A DNA stretch of 64,000 nucleotides from Balanoglossus misakiensis (lineage: Eukaryota; Hemichordata): the NCBI GenBank assembly GCA_040954595.2, contig CM082596.2:4278001-4342000 (forward strand), in the 5' to 3' direction. Below are positions 47,301-58,989 of the stretch, in pieces. The notes beneath the pieces are model-generated. The model saw only the letters and a program-made list of their open reading frames with translations, ran no database searches and had not been told where the DNA came from. The position numbers and the translations under genes were made by a program. Positions within the stretch are counted from its first letter, which is position 1, and every line of letters starts with the position of its first letter.

Positions 47301-48243
47301 GTGGAAAGTAATTTTTCCTTGTAAGTTGTACCAAGTTTGAGTAAAACTTAGTCTGGTATCCAGACCCCAGTGTGGCGTGGATGACTAAGTAAAACCAGTC
47401 CAGACCCATCCCTAAATCCCCTCCCCTTCCTGAAACAGGCTTATCATGCCATCAAAGGGTAATATTACAGTTGTATGTCTCGCAAAACCAATACACAAGT
47501 TCAAATTGCAAAACCAAAGGTGGCAAAAAAATGACAGAGTCAGAAACACTTTAGGTATGGATGTAGTTTATTTGCATTTTACATGATTGGATTTGATTAC
47601 ATCTGAAAGATCAATTACACTGGAAGATGTCTGATTATCAATAACACACTGTCAATCATATCACAACACAAAATGATACAAATTTAATGCATCGCAAAAG
47701 AAAGATGAATACTAAGGAATGCCCAGATGTTTCAAATCATAAAAAAAATTGTTTTACACTACAGCATATTTTCCTGTGTTACTGGCAACATGATACACTC
47801 ATTTTTTCAAGCACAAAAAATGTTAATTTTAATAGTGATATCATAATTGAAAAACGAAAAAGATTGACACCTCAGATTTCACACTATTTTTGACTGATTT
47901 TCAATACGTGCCCTACACAAGATAAACTTTTTCACTGATGAAATATGACACAATGTCATTGTTTTCAGTAGATCGGTAGCCTCTCTGTACAGAGTTCAAA
48001 AGTCACCTTCATTATCGAACCAGACTGAAAATTCACTACATAACCCCATCTCTGTCATAATCAACCTTTCAGGAATGCATAGACATCCTCACCAAGTCAT
48101 GTACACACAAGAACCTCATCTTTCCCACTTCCAGGCTTCAAACCACAAAGATTGCTCTCTATACTAATTTTACAGGATGGTGGGATAAATACAAAGTATC
48201 AAAATATGCATTTTTTTGACGGATTCTGAATCTTTCCAAGGAT
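47301..48243 (-). other. Intergenic stretch and 3' UTR of ALDH6A1 copy B
   Basis: No coding exon is recognised. The part from 48243 down to about 47550 is probably the 3' UTR of ALDH6A1 copy B, ending near the poly(A) signal at 47567-47572. The remainder, 47301-47550, shows nothing identifiable. Confidence 0.5.
47567..47572 (-). terminator. Candidate poly(A) signal of ALDH6A1 copy B
   Basis: TTTATT on the + strand reads AATAAA on the gene strand, about 670 bp after the stop codon at 48244-48246. Confidence 0.5.
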
Positions 48244-51200
48244 TTACTTCATGACGGGCATGGCTGTAGCCGCTTTCTGGTGAGAGACGTCTTCAGATCT
48301 CCACTGCGATGTGACTGTCTTCAGTTGGGTGTAGAAATTGACGCCCTAGAAAAATCAAACGAAGAGCATAATCAGATGAACTGTCATTGTCTTAGTAGAA
48401 ACAGTAATGATGATCAACTTTATCAGACAATATTTTTGTCTCATTTGGAAATGTATGCAAATTGGTTGTGAACTGCAGTAACAATATGCTACACCCTAGT
48501 CTGACTGGGTTGACATACTAAAAGTGTGACCAATAGAAAGTTTTTGAACATCAAAGATGAACACACAACTTAAGATTTTAACAGCTATAGAGGCTTCTAT
48601 TGTATAAAAGGAATACTCACAGCTTTTCCATAGAAATTGCTATCACCCAGGAAAGATCCTCTGGATCCAGTGAAGGAGAACATTGGCAATGGCACCGGAA
48701 TGGGAACATTGACACCAACCTGAAAACAACACAGCAACAGGTGAGAGTCAGTCAAGCTACCAGGTCAAGATGATGCCATTCTAAGGACTTTGTTGGTGTA
48801 TATAAGTCTGTCTATTGTACACTGTTCTTTTACAGTACTCAGCTGATCTCCTCATGCATGAACATAGCACACAGAGAATGAATAAATACAACCAAAACAA
48901 CGGGTGGATTCGCTTACCTGTCCAACATCAATCTCATTGGTAAATCTTCTGGCAGTAGCTCCATTAGTGGTGAATATAGCAGTCCCGTTGCCATAGGGAT
49001 TGGTATTGATCAATTGGATTGCGTCATCCAATGTGTCCACAGTTAGGATAACTAGTACAGGTCCAAAGATTTCCTCTGTGTAACATTTCATGTGCGGCTG
49101 TAAGAGGAACAATCAGATTTTGAGTATTCTTGTGACATGGGCCTTAACCCTTTCACCCCCAATTCCAAGTACAGAGACCAAATTTTACCAGATATAGATT
49201 GTTAGCAAAATATTTTGGGGATAGCAAGGGCCTCAATACAAATGTGAAGTGAATAGTAGGCTAAAGGCAGAAGCGACCCACCTTGACATCAGTGAGAATA
49301 GTTGGACCAACAAAGTTGCCCTTCTCATATCCAGGTACAACGATATTTCGTCCGTCCAGAATAATATTGGCACCATCATCCGCGCCACTTTGTACAAGAT
49401 CGCATATTCTCTGCTTTGCAGCCGGTGAAATCACTGGACCCAAGTCAGCACTTGGTTCATTACCTGATGGAAGTTCAAAATAACATCAATGGTGCTTGCT
49501 CCTATTTTTAGTGGAAACGATGCATTATGATTTACTTGCATACAGACCAGTGCCTCACAAAGACCTCTCAGTGAATTCTTACCAGCTGATACTTTGAGTT
49601 TCTTAGCTCTGTCAACCAAATCAGGAATCCAAGATTTCGACTCTCCCACAAACACGGCAGTTGATAAAGCCATACAACGCTGGCCGGCTGCTCCAAATGC
49701 TGCTCCTACCAACTGTAGAATTTAAAAGGAAAATAGTTATATTAATCTTCTCATTCATAAACAAGGCAGAGAACAGACCATGCTGGATCAACATGAGTTC
49801 AGATGACAGTAGATCTAATATTGTAACCCTCATACCTGGTTGAGAGAATTTTCCTTGTTGGCATCAGGCATGATGACACCATGGTTCTTCGCCCCCATGT
49901 TGCTCTGCACACGTTTGCCATTCTTCGATCCACGTTCATAGATGTATTTACCAGCTTGATCAGAACCGACAAACGAAATTGCTTGGATGTCTGGATGATC
50001 ACAGATGAAGTTGACCGCTGTAGAGACAAGACAAGACTCGTGTTCAGCCATTTTCTGATAATGATATCAACAAATGATGTACTAATACAAGCTGTAATAT
50101 TTGCAGTGACAAAGTTACCACTGGCTGCTACAACCTAATACATACAAAGCTTGGGAGAAATTGTTAATGTAAACCCAGAAGTTGACATGACCTTGACCTT
50201 ACCATCGTGTTGACCATGGACAACATTAACAACTCCAGGTGGAAATCCTGCTTGCTTGGCTAACTCCACTAACAACATGGTTGCACCAGGATCACGCTCT
50301 GAGGGCTTCATGACCGACGTATTTCCACACACTGCTGCCAATGGAAACATCTGCAGACAAAGTCACGCAAACGAGTCAGATGACAAGAAGTCAAATCATG
50401 AAAACAACACAAACAGTGATGGAGGAATTAGATCACATGGCTTTCTACTTACCCAGAGTGGAATCATAGCAGGGAAGTTGAACCTGAAACAGAACCATTA
50501 GATATTATTGCCTGCAGTAGATACACAAAACAAAAATATAATGAACTTTTACTGCTGTCTATGGCTAATTTACTGCCCACACATCCCTGAAGTACATGTA
50601 GAGTATTTAGCAGGAGAAACTCACGGTGTAATACCAGCCGTCACTCCCAGGGGAATTCTGAATGAAAAGATGTCCATGTCTTTGGTGACTGATGGTAGCG
50701 TCTCACCAAGTTGCAGTGATGTGATGGAACAGGTATGTTCAACAACCTCTGCAGACAGACAGACAGAAAGATAGATTGCAAACGATGGGTTCCAAAAAAA
50801 CTTTCTGACAGCATAATCTAGATTTCCCTTCAATAAAAGCTCACTGAAAACCTTGCCACATTGTTGACAATACAGATGCTCAGCTGATTTAAAGTTAAAC
50901 AAGAAACTATCTTGATACTTACGTAAGCCTCGCATAACATCGCCCTCTGCGTCAACCAATGTCTTGCCTTGTTCCAATGTGATCAGTTTAGCAATTTCTT
51001 TCTGCGTGGTTAAAGTAAAATCAGACAGCAATGAGATGACCAAACTGTGTTCATAAATATGTTAGGGATCACATTTTCATACCACTTCCGATCTACAATG
51101 TAATCAACCAAATATATGTGGAAGTAAAACTCACCAAATTCTCCTTGATGAGATGCTGGAACTTGAACATGACCTGCTGCCTTCCCAGGATGGAGGTTTC

Positions 51201-52573
51201 GGACCACGCCGGGAATGCAGCTTTGGCGGCCGCAACTGCTGCTTGCATCTCATCCTGCGTGGACTTGGGTACCCTGGTTACCACCTCATTAGTTGCCTAC
51301 AGGTCAAAGGTCATGAAGAACTCACCAGTCTGCACAGGAAAACTCTCATAGTGCACATACATCCTTGACACGTCTAAACATAATACAGTAACAAAATGTC
51401 AGCATGAATAGAACCCACTGTATTAAAAGAGGGCTTTGTTATACTTACAGGGTTATGGACATCAATCCATTCTGTGGCGTTAGACTCAACAAATTCATTG
51501 TTGATAAAGTTCTTCGTTGTTGCCTGAAATTAAATAATACAGCTCATAAAACTCAGCTCCTACAAGTATGAAAGAAGTGGTAATGTAGGGTTTTGCACCT
51601 GTTCTACAATGGCTTAGTTCAACAATAACAAGCAATTTTTCAGGTTTATTCATGAAAACTTAAGAGATAGTTGGCCTTCAATGCAGTCACTGCAGACTAA
51701 AGACCGAATAATGTAAAATACAAATTTACTTACCCCAGCAGAGCTGTAGGGTCTGAGAGCCTGAACAATACCGCAGGCCTGAAATATAATTGAGTACAAA
51801 ATTCATTGCAATGCATGTAAATATATATGACATCTCATAATGCATCATTGACAAAATCAAAAATTAAATTTCTCACTTGATGATAACAAGCAATGGGCCA
51901 ATCCAACCACAATAGTCAAAATTTATGAAATGTGATTCTTTTGTTGTGGGAGAGAGTCCTTATGAATTATTCATGTAAAGTATGATGTCACAAAATTCTG
52001 ATTCACTTATTGGTCCAGTAGATGACACACCCCCTTGACTCTACAGTATTGCCCTATAAAAAGCCAGAACCAGAACTGCAAAACAGTGTTTGCTAGAATG
52101 ATTGATTGTATACATTCCCAGTTCCCACCCAGACACTGAGACAGTCGTCCTTCATCATGTGGACAATTTAGAGTAAGAGGGACTTGTTGAACAAAACCTG
52201 ACCCAGTCAGCAACTGTGGTAATAATACTAATATTCCTTAAACTGTCTCAACTGTCTACTGACATGCCCGGTGGTTCATTCTGCAGTTCTAAACTAGCTC
52301 GTAGCTACAGGCCATCGCACCATGTACCCACAGCAAAGACTGACCCACATTCGCACGATGCATGATGTACATATGTAGGGCATCGTGCCGTTTCGTGTCA
52401 CGCCACTCCCGACAGAGTACCTTACCAATACCATCATTACATTCTACCTCGCATGCAAACCATTTTACAAAAATATATATAACAGTCACTGGTGTCCTCT
52501 TTTAAAAACGAGGATAAATGTGCCACGCTACCTTAGATCTGACGTGGATACGTAACATTGCGGCCGCCATCAT
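48244..52573 (-). CDS. ALDH6A1: Methylmalonate-semialdehyde dehydrogenase, mitochondrial, copy B
   Basis: Complete 14-exon gene: 52573-52532, 51778-51734, 51523-51449, 51296-51135, 51001-50923, 50748-50625, 50483-50453, 50350-50203, 50017-49836, 49712-49583, 49463-49282, 49097-48918, 48719-48621, 48345-48244. It encodes 526 residues, against about 535 for human ALDH6A1. The start gives an Arg-rich presequence ([14 protein letters not shown], then [15 protein letters not shown]) fitting mitochondrial import. An upstream in-frame ATG at 52711 is possible but would add 46 residues that look less like a presequence. Motifs are [44 protein letters not shown], catalytic Cys about 309 in [19 protein letters not shown], and [16 protein letters not shown]. 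It acts in valine and pyrimidine catabolism as a CoA-dependent dehydrogenase. All the family residues I recognise are kept, so this is the likely ancestral-function copy. Confidence 0.95.
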
Positions 52574-52740
52574 GCAAGAACGTTCTGCGAGGTCATCAAA
52601 GGTCACCACTGACTCCCTAACTCCAGCGGAAAAATTCCAATCTAATACACGTACGTGAGGGATGGTGCACTGACTCTGTAGAAGCGGTTTTCCGGAAACC
52701 TTCTCCGCCAATTGAGCTTTTATTGTTGCTTTTTGACCAA
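52574..52740 (-). promoter_or_regulatory. Proximal promoter/5' UTR of ALDH6A1 copy B
   Basis: A GC-rich stretch just upstream of the copy B start. It contains an ETS-type palindrome TTCCGGAA at 52690-52697 and a symmetrical GGAAAAATTCC at 52628-52638. Housekeeping mitochondrial genes often use ETS sites, so a TATA-less promoter is plausible. It could instead be partly coding if the upstream ATG at 52711 is used. Confidence 0.4.
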
Positions 52741-53073
52741 AAATGTATTATAAACGTTTGCCAACATGTACGGTGTCAGTACAGCACTTGGATATAGTGA
52801 CCGACATGGTTTTTGAATGTGTGTGATTTCATCATTTTGGTGAGACAAATTAGGCCTATAAGATGAATTTGCAAAATTCCCCTTTTATATGTTTTATCAG
52901 TGTTAAGCATGATCAAAACGTGAACAAACGTGGCATTGTACGTGTTAATACGCGTACCACCAGCTAATACAGAGATCATCGACTAAAACCAACAATGACC
53001 CTACTGGTCTCATGATAGTGATTGGGCGTACACCTGTATGACCACACACAGCAATGTCCAGTCCGGCCGCTTG

Positions 53074-53365
53074 TGACGTCAGAGGGTTTTTCCCGGGTAT
53101 TTCCAACTTGTACGCAAGTAGAGTGTCGCAGTGAACAAATACTTTGTGGGATTCACCCAAAATGACTTCATTTCAAAACTCTCTTCAAAGGTGACAATGC
53201 CGTGTCTTTGTTTATAACTGACAGATACGGAAAGTCGCGGTTACTATGACATCACAGTCCTATCATGTGATGTTTCGCATTGACGTCTTCTCCCCTTTAA
53301 TATCTGGTAGACCGTACAGTAAGCCACCATTGAAACCAAGTGGATCGGAAAATGCATTGACGTCA
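53074..53365. promoter_or_regulatory. Cluster of CRE-like TGACGTCA sites
   Basis: Perfect palindromic TGACGTCA occurs at 53074-53081 and 53358-53365, with a one-mismatch TGACGTCT at 53281-53288. This octamer is the consensus for CREB/ATF factors. The cluster lies 0.5-0.8 kb upstream of ALDH6A1 copy B and about 1.6 kb upstream of the IkB gene. Function and target are inferred. Confidence 0.45.
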
Positions 53366-54327
53366 ACTGTTGTAGAGTTCTGATGGCGATGTATAAATAT
53401 TATGATGGACCCTTACTTGGAAATACTGCGATTGGGGTTTCAACCTGTGGCATTTAACGTTTACACATGCAATTTATCGGGTACATTGCAAAGCAACTAT
53501 TTGAAATGCATGGACGCATTAATTATAGCACAACATTTCTGAATACAGTATTACAATCAAGGTAGAGGGACTGTACATGTGGTGCAATATAGTAATGTTG
53601 TAAATTGCTCGTATGTGATGTACTCATATACTGAAAATAAGAGATTATTACGTCAAATCCGACGAAACAGGCATAAGTGGTTTATTTGATGACATTTCAT
53701 GGTCACACCAAAAAGGTCAGCAAATAATTGGCTGACGAATGCTTGCAAGTCAGACACACCTGGTGAGATCATAACAGTATGGAAAACACCCCCGTTTAAA
53801 TGATGACTGACAGCTTTCTTAGTTTGCGACAACCGAATATTACTAAGTTTGGTAATATCTTTCCGTTATTGTACCCGCGTTTAATTATATCCAAGGAACG
53901 TGCCAACTTAACTGTCATTGTACTATCAAGACTTTCGAATGAGGTTCAACGTTAGGCCTACTCCATAGTTGGTTATTTTGCCATTATTTTAGTGAGTTCC
54001 CCGACAGTTCGAGTGAATGTTTGCGTTGATTTCTAAATGTCACAGAAGTGGAAGACCAAACCGTGATTTACTTTCCGTGGAAATTCTATAAACTTCCCGA
54101 TGAGAAGAGAAGTGATACTGTATACTGGATTGTCAAATTAATTCACCAAGAATTCCCATCCGGCCTACATGTATTACTAAACAATTACTGGTGCCCAATT
54201 TGGTCTCCCTTTTATAACATACATACATAGTTATATGCGTTTTTTTATTTTTACGGGTGTTTCACCTTCATGGATTGCCGAACAGCGAATATGAAAACTG
54301 TATTTATTTCTTGGAAATAAGCAGTGG

Positions 54328-54376
54328 TGGTGATGATGATGATGATGATGACGATGATGATGATGATGATGATGAT
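54328..54376. repeat. (GAT)n microsatellite
   Basis: About 16 imperfect GAT/GAC units about 550 bp upstream of the IkB start codon. Confidence 0.9.
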
Positions 54377-54611
54377 TGCAGCTGCGACGTATAGTCCTTT
54401 CTGTTTTTCATTCTGCGATATACCGAACAATGACAAAGATATCTTGTGAACCGGTGGTACAGTCACACTCACTGGTCTTTCCCCACTTCCGTGCCGCGGG
54501 TACGTAGTCACTCTTTCTGAATAAATAGAGTTCATCGACTTATATAGATGTGCCCTTTTCGGCGACATTTTCGATGCTGTAATCGCGCCTGCGCACTTCA
54601 CACTTATAACT

Positions 54612-54621
54612 GGGGATTCCC
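54612..54621 (+). promoter_or_regulatory. NF-kB binding site 1 of the IkB promoter
   Basis: GGGGATTCCC matches the kB consensus GGGRNWYYCC. It lies about 165 bp upstream of the TATA box and 307 bp upstream of the start codon. In vertebrates NFKBIA is itself induced by NF-kB through promoter kB sites, giving negative feedback; the same logic is inferred here. Confidence 0.75.
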
Positions 54622-54642
54622 CCTTCGCTGCCCGAAGATACG

Positions 54643-54678
54643 ATTGGTTAGTCGAACCACGTGACTACGTGGACCAAT
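54643..54678. promoter_or_regulatory. CCAAT pair and E-box in the IkB promoter
   Basis: Between the two kB sites are ATTGG (54643-54647), the E-box CACGTG (54658-54663) and CCAAT (54674-54678). The two CCAAT elements face each other around the E-box. Likely NF-Y and bHLH sites, by consensus only. Confidence 0.45.
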
Positions 54679-54696
54679 TGAAATCAGCACCGACTT

Positions 54697-54707
54697 GGGA
54701 TTTCCCC
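54697..54707 (+). promoter_or_regulatory. NF-kB binding site 2 of the IkB promoter
   Basis: GGGATTTCCCC contains a full match to the kB consensus and lies 70 bp upstream of the TATA box, 85 bp after kB site 1. Confidence 0.75.
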
Positions 54708-54776
54708 GTGAAACCATTGAAGGTGTTGTCGAACTGGGAAAATTTCAGAAAATTTCGATGATATACCTAAGTGGTG

Positions 54777-54783
54777 TATAAAA
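54777..54783 (+). promoter_or_regulatory. TATA box of the IkB gene
   Basis: TATAAAA lies about 145 bp upstream of the ATG and just downstream of the kB sites. It predicts a transcription start near 54808 and a 5' UTR of about 120 bases. I see no upstream ATG in that UTR. Confidence 0.7.
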
Positions 54784-54927
54784 CTTACTGCGCACCAAAG
54801 GAGCAGTAGTATTTGGAGACCGATCTGTTAGCAAAGACAGTGCAGTTGAGGAGGTGTTTACTATATTTCACCGCGGAATATATTTCGTCCCAACTTGAAT
54901 CCAACTTCCAAGTGATTTGTATCCGAT

Positions 54928-57173
54928 ATGTCGCAGCTTCAGTCTGACGTTGTTGCCGACTGTGCTGGGCCAGCGAACAGAAGCATGGTGGATGACAAAG
55001 ATTATTATGCGTTTCACCCAAAGTTCGCGAATTTGAAAGTGCAACCAGATAGTGAGTGTACTGACTCTGGTTTTGGATCTGTCGGCTCGTCTGCCACGAA
55101 GTCACTCAGAGAGGAGTGGGACCAGGAAATCCAAACAGGACTGCAAACGTTACACATTTCTGAAGAAAGTGAACCTGAGCCGGTTGACTGTAGCCATGCA
55201 ATGGGAAATATCGCAGAGACTGATGATGGTATTGATAGAACCGAATACTCGGAGGATGTAGGGGAAAGGAAATATTCGTTTGAAGCATTCGAACAGGACG
55301 ACGATGGGGACACGTACGTACCGTAAATTGTATATATGTTTATTGCTGAAACTTTCTGAGACGCGATGGTGATTAGCCGGAAAGCATAGCCGCGAAGTTT
55401 CTATCCAGATCGTGTAAAAAAGAGAACGATTTGATGATTAGCTTTCTTTGAAGTTTATAACACACCCCAAAAGTGAAAGACTGCGTATTTTCCCCACACC
55501 AAAAACGCAGTTGTTTATGCGTCGCAACGCGACCGTTTCGAAGCTATTGTTAACGGACATGCGTACTTCCCCGGGTTTTTCCCACGTAATTTCCCAAGGA
55601 CGTCAGAGTCACGCACACATATACACCCATTGTGTCGCGGACATCGACCCTGGAAATGTTTATAATTAACCTGATCAGTGGGATGCCAAACAAGAAAATT
55701 TTCAATTTGCCACCTTTTAATCTTTACTTTGTGTCACTGTCTACAAAAACAATGATACTGTACTAATACTAATGCTGAAGACAGCTAACAAGTAATTATT
55801 TTTCCCTTTCTTTTTTTATCATGACAGGACTTTACATCTAGCTATAATCCATAACCGTCTTGATGTCGCAGAAGCAATAATTGACCAGGCACCAAGTTCA
55901 GAATTTCTCGACATTCACAATGACCTTTTGCAGGTGAGTCCATTTAAACTAGCCATTTTCCTCAATACACATATACATGTATGTAAAATACCACAATGTA
56001 AAATTGCTGGCATGCGTTATGTACTCTTAAATTAATATTTATGAATTTTGCTGTCTTGATTGCAGAAACCATTACATCTTGCATCAATTCTTAAACAAGA
56101 TGGAATTTGCAGAAAACTGGTCCGAGCTGGGGCTACAGTCGATGCTTGTGATCGCCATGGAGATACTCCACTGCATCTAGCCTGTTCAGGAGGCGATCTG
56201 AGGACCGTGCAAATGTTGACTGCTCCACTGTCGATGGAAGAATTGAAACATCAACAGAACCTGCAGTTCAACAAGCTACTCAGAGTACAGCAACTGTCAC
56301 AAGACCTGGAAATGAAAAATTACGAAGGTAAATGTCAAATCTGACATTAACATCCATGTTTTAGGCGTTACGCTTAGTAAATTGTTTGGTTCAAGAAACT
56401 TGGTATGTTGCCAGTTTTGTTGCCACGTGTTAGCCAATCAGGCGCTGAGGTAGCAAATTTGCATATGGGAAAACCCCCTTTCTCTCCCTTCAGGAAACAG
56501 GATTTGGCCAGAGTCCATAAAGAGAAAATAAACAAGATAAAAAGAAAGAACAATCTTAAAAAATGGTGGTGGTTTTTCTTTTCAAAGGTTGCTATGTGTT
56601 CTCAAAATTGGGGAAGCACTGTCAGATGGATTTAGAATGAGAATTCAGATATTTTTAGCGGGAAATTCCCTAAAGGTACATACATTTTGCAGCATTTGCA
56701 TACAACCAGGATATTGTAGTTCTCTTCCTTGCTTACTGAGATATGTCTGTTTGCTTCCTGTTACAGGTTTAACATGTGTGCATTTGGCAGCGTGCAACAA
56801 CCACTGCGACGTGGTGCAGTACTTGACAGCGGCCGGTGCGGACATCAATGCTGGAGACGGCAAAAGTGGGAGGACGGCTCTGCACTACGCCGTTGAGAAT
56901 CACAACACAGAGATGATGCGGTTCCTCCTGGTGGCTTGCCGTGCCTATGTGGACAGTATGACCTTCAATGGGTGCACGCCCCTGCATCTTGCGGTGGGCA
57001 GGAACTTCGTGGCGGGCACCCAGCTGCTCATGGAGGCAGGGGCCGATGCTGGACTCGTCAATGTTGAACAGGAATCGCCCCACGACTTGGCCGCCAGCAA
57101 CACAAACATTGGCTCCATCCTCGAGCCAACCTACGATGACTTCAGAATCAATGGGCAGCCCGTTCTGTTATAG
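54928..57173 (+). CDS. NFKBIA: NF-kB inhibitor alpha-like (IkB) ankyrin protein
   Basis: Four exons, 54928-55313, 55828-55933, 56066-56327 and 56767-57173, give 386 residues (human NFKBIA about 317). The product holds Rel/NF-kB dimers in the cytoplasm until IKK signalling destroys it. The N-terminal region carries the IKK phosphodegron DSGFGS at residues 46-51 (bases 55063-55080), with Lys37 ten residues before the first degron serine, as for the ubiquitin-acceptor lysines of the vertebrate protein. About six ankyrin repeats follow from residue 126 (DGDTTLHLAIIHN, KPLHLAS, GDTPLHLACSGGD, EGLTCVHLAACN, GRTALHYAVENHN, GCTPLHLAVGRN). The C-terminus ends YDDFRINGQPVLL, resembling the end of vertebrate IkB-alpha. 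No strong PEST stretch is obvious. The start is the first ATG after the TATA box. The promoter kB sites imply autoregulatory feedback. Confidence 0.95.
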
Positions 57174-58266
57174 GACACTGTAAAAAAAACTGGCTGGAAG
57201 ATCTACAGTCACTATTGATGTATAAGATCTCAGATATCAATAGAAGAGTTCGAACTAAGACCGGCGAGTTCAAATCTGTGATAAGATTGTTCCTGCACTG
57301 ATGAGCATGACAGTGTTTGATTTGTACAATTACAATATCAAACTTTACTGGCCCTCCATATCAGAACACTGATAATTTATCTCGTGTTCTGGCCAACAGG
57401 GCCTGTCTGAAGAACCAAGTGTCTGCTACAGTGCAGTGAGATATATTTTCTCTATGTCAGTTTTGATAAGTTGTAAAAACATTCTAATGACAGAATTTAA
57501 CATCTTGTGTTGTCGTTTGCATTATTCAAGCTGACAAGTCTTCCATACCAACTCACTTATCTCAGGTGAATTCCACAAGTCAGGAGTTAAAGCCCTTATG
57601 TGAAGTCGCAGCTTCCACTGTTTTCCATCTGGCATATCCGAGCTGGGCTCCCACTAAAGTGGGAAATGCAGAATAAGTGATGTCGTTCATATCAAGTCAT
57701 GTCAATGTTGATGACTATATACTGTATTCAGGTGCAATTGTTGTTGTTTGACATTCGTATACTGGTACACCCTTGCCATTACAGCTTCAGCAGATGCACT
57801 TTGAGAGAAGCGCGTAACTAATGATCGAGTCCATTAATTAAACATTTCATAAAAGGAAATTTTAACCTTATCAAGAACATTACTGTAAAAAATAAGACCA
57901 AGTGATAATCCACTTGCAGAATGACTTTCATGTTATTTCACTAGTTCAAGTTGTCAAATAGATTTATCTACATATTTTCCCCAGGTACTTTTTTCTGTGG
58001 GAGTAATCTATCCTATCTAAATGAATCAAACTATATTTTTACATATCTCAGAAAAGTTATTACAAATCAGATATGCTGAAGAGTTGATATTCCACTAGTA
58101 TGTTTTCTAAGTTTGTCAAAAGCAGTTCTTATATTCAGTGACACTTCAATTACCTCCCTGTTCATGTGTTTAAAGATCATTTCCCACCCTGTTTTAAGTT
58201 TATGATTATTAAGTTTAATATTTTATTATTTCTGTACATAAGTTACTATCATTATATGACAATAAA
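57174..58266 (+). terminator. 3' UTR and poly(A) signal of the IkB gene
   Basis: About 1.09 kb of AT-rich sequence follows the stop and ends with AATAAA at 58261-58266. A few isolated ATTTA pentamers (for example at 57962) are present, but there is no dense AU-rich element. No other gene is seen. Confidence 0.7.
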
Positions 58267-58989
58267 GAATCTTGTAAATAGTGTTGATAACATATTTTCT
58301 GGGTATTTTTGTCATTTCATATTAGCTAGCATGTGGTGTATGTGATCTGTCTGTCTGTGTGTGTGTATGTTCTGTGTACATGTATACCGGTATGTACATT
58401 CTACATAGAATTACATCACTCAACGGTTGTACAATGGTCATACCGAAATCTTGATGGGCCCTACTCTATAAGCATTTTTCAGGTGCATCTGTGAAAACAG
58501 TATTGACAAGTAACCCCATAAACAGAACCAAACTTAAATTTTAAAAAAATTAATATACCCATAATTTTGATGCAACAATTAATTTTTATTCAAAGGATAT
58601 ATATTTTATTTAGCTATAATATACACAAAAGCAATCAACCTGAGTTTGTTATTAAGAAGTTTGAACAAGCAGATATTACAGAAGAAAAGGAGAGTTTCTC
58701 AGGTCTTTCTTTATTGTGAATATGCCCAGGATTATTACCAGTTATAGATACTGAGTGTCGGTTAAAAACTGATTCTTCTTGGAAATCTTCAATGTCTATT
58801 CAAATGAAACTGTGCAGTGCAACACAATGCTACTGTAATTTCTGCCGACCAAGAAATTCTCCATTCGTTCGTATTTTGTGCATATCCTAAAACCGAAGAG
58901 CCTTGTATATGATGGCCATGGAAATTGTTTATTGTTTCGTTGATCTATAATGTTGATTGTGTTGATTGAAGGGTTATTATCTGGAAGGT
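58267..58989. other. Convergent intergenic region, IkB to WAP gene
   Basis: AT-rich, with a short TCTG/TG repeat near 58350, and probably the 3' UTR of the minus-strand WAP gene from 58989 down to about 58910. No coding exon is recognised. Confidence 0.6.
58928..58933 (-). terminator. Candidate poly(A) signal of the WAP-domain gene
   Basis: TTTATT on + reads AATAAA on the gene strand, 57 bp beyond the stop codon. A second AATAAA overlaps the stop codon itself (58989-58994). Confidence 0.5.

Larger units (their letters stand above)
52741..54600. other. Divergent intergenic region between ALDH6A1 copy B and the IkB gene
   Basis: About 1.9 kb with no recognisable exon. It contains a cluster of CRE-like sites (53074-53365) and a short GAT repeat near 54328. 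The minus-strand open frame 54601-54251 reads through the GAT repeat as poly-Ile and is not supported as a gene. Confidence 0.6.

Noticed and set aside
52532-52711. Earlier start for ALDH6A1 copy B at 52711
   Set aside because: The frame is open, but the extra 46 residues lack presequence character. The ATG at 52573 gives an Ala/Arg-rich leader of the usual length.
54251-54601. Minus-strand 116-codon open frame upstream of the IkB gene
   Set aside because: It runs through the GAT repeat as poly-Ile, matches no family I know, and overlaps likely regulatory sequence.
55565-55600. kB-like GGGTTTTTCCC in IkB intron 1
   Set aside because: It has a T where the kB consensus needs a purine at the fourth position, so it is too weak to annotate beside the two good promoter sites.
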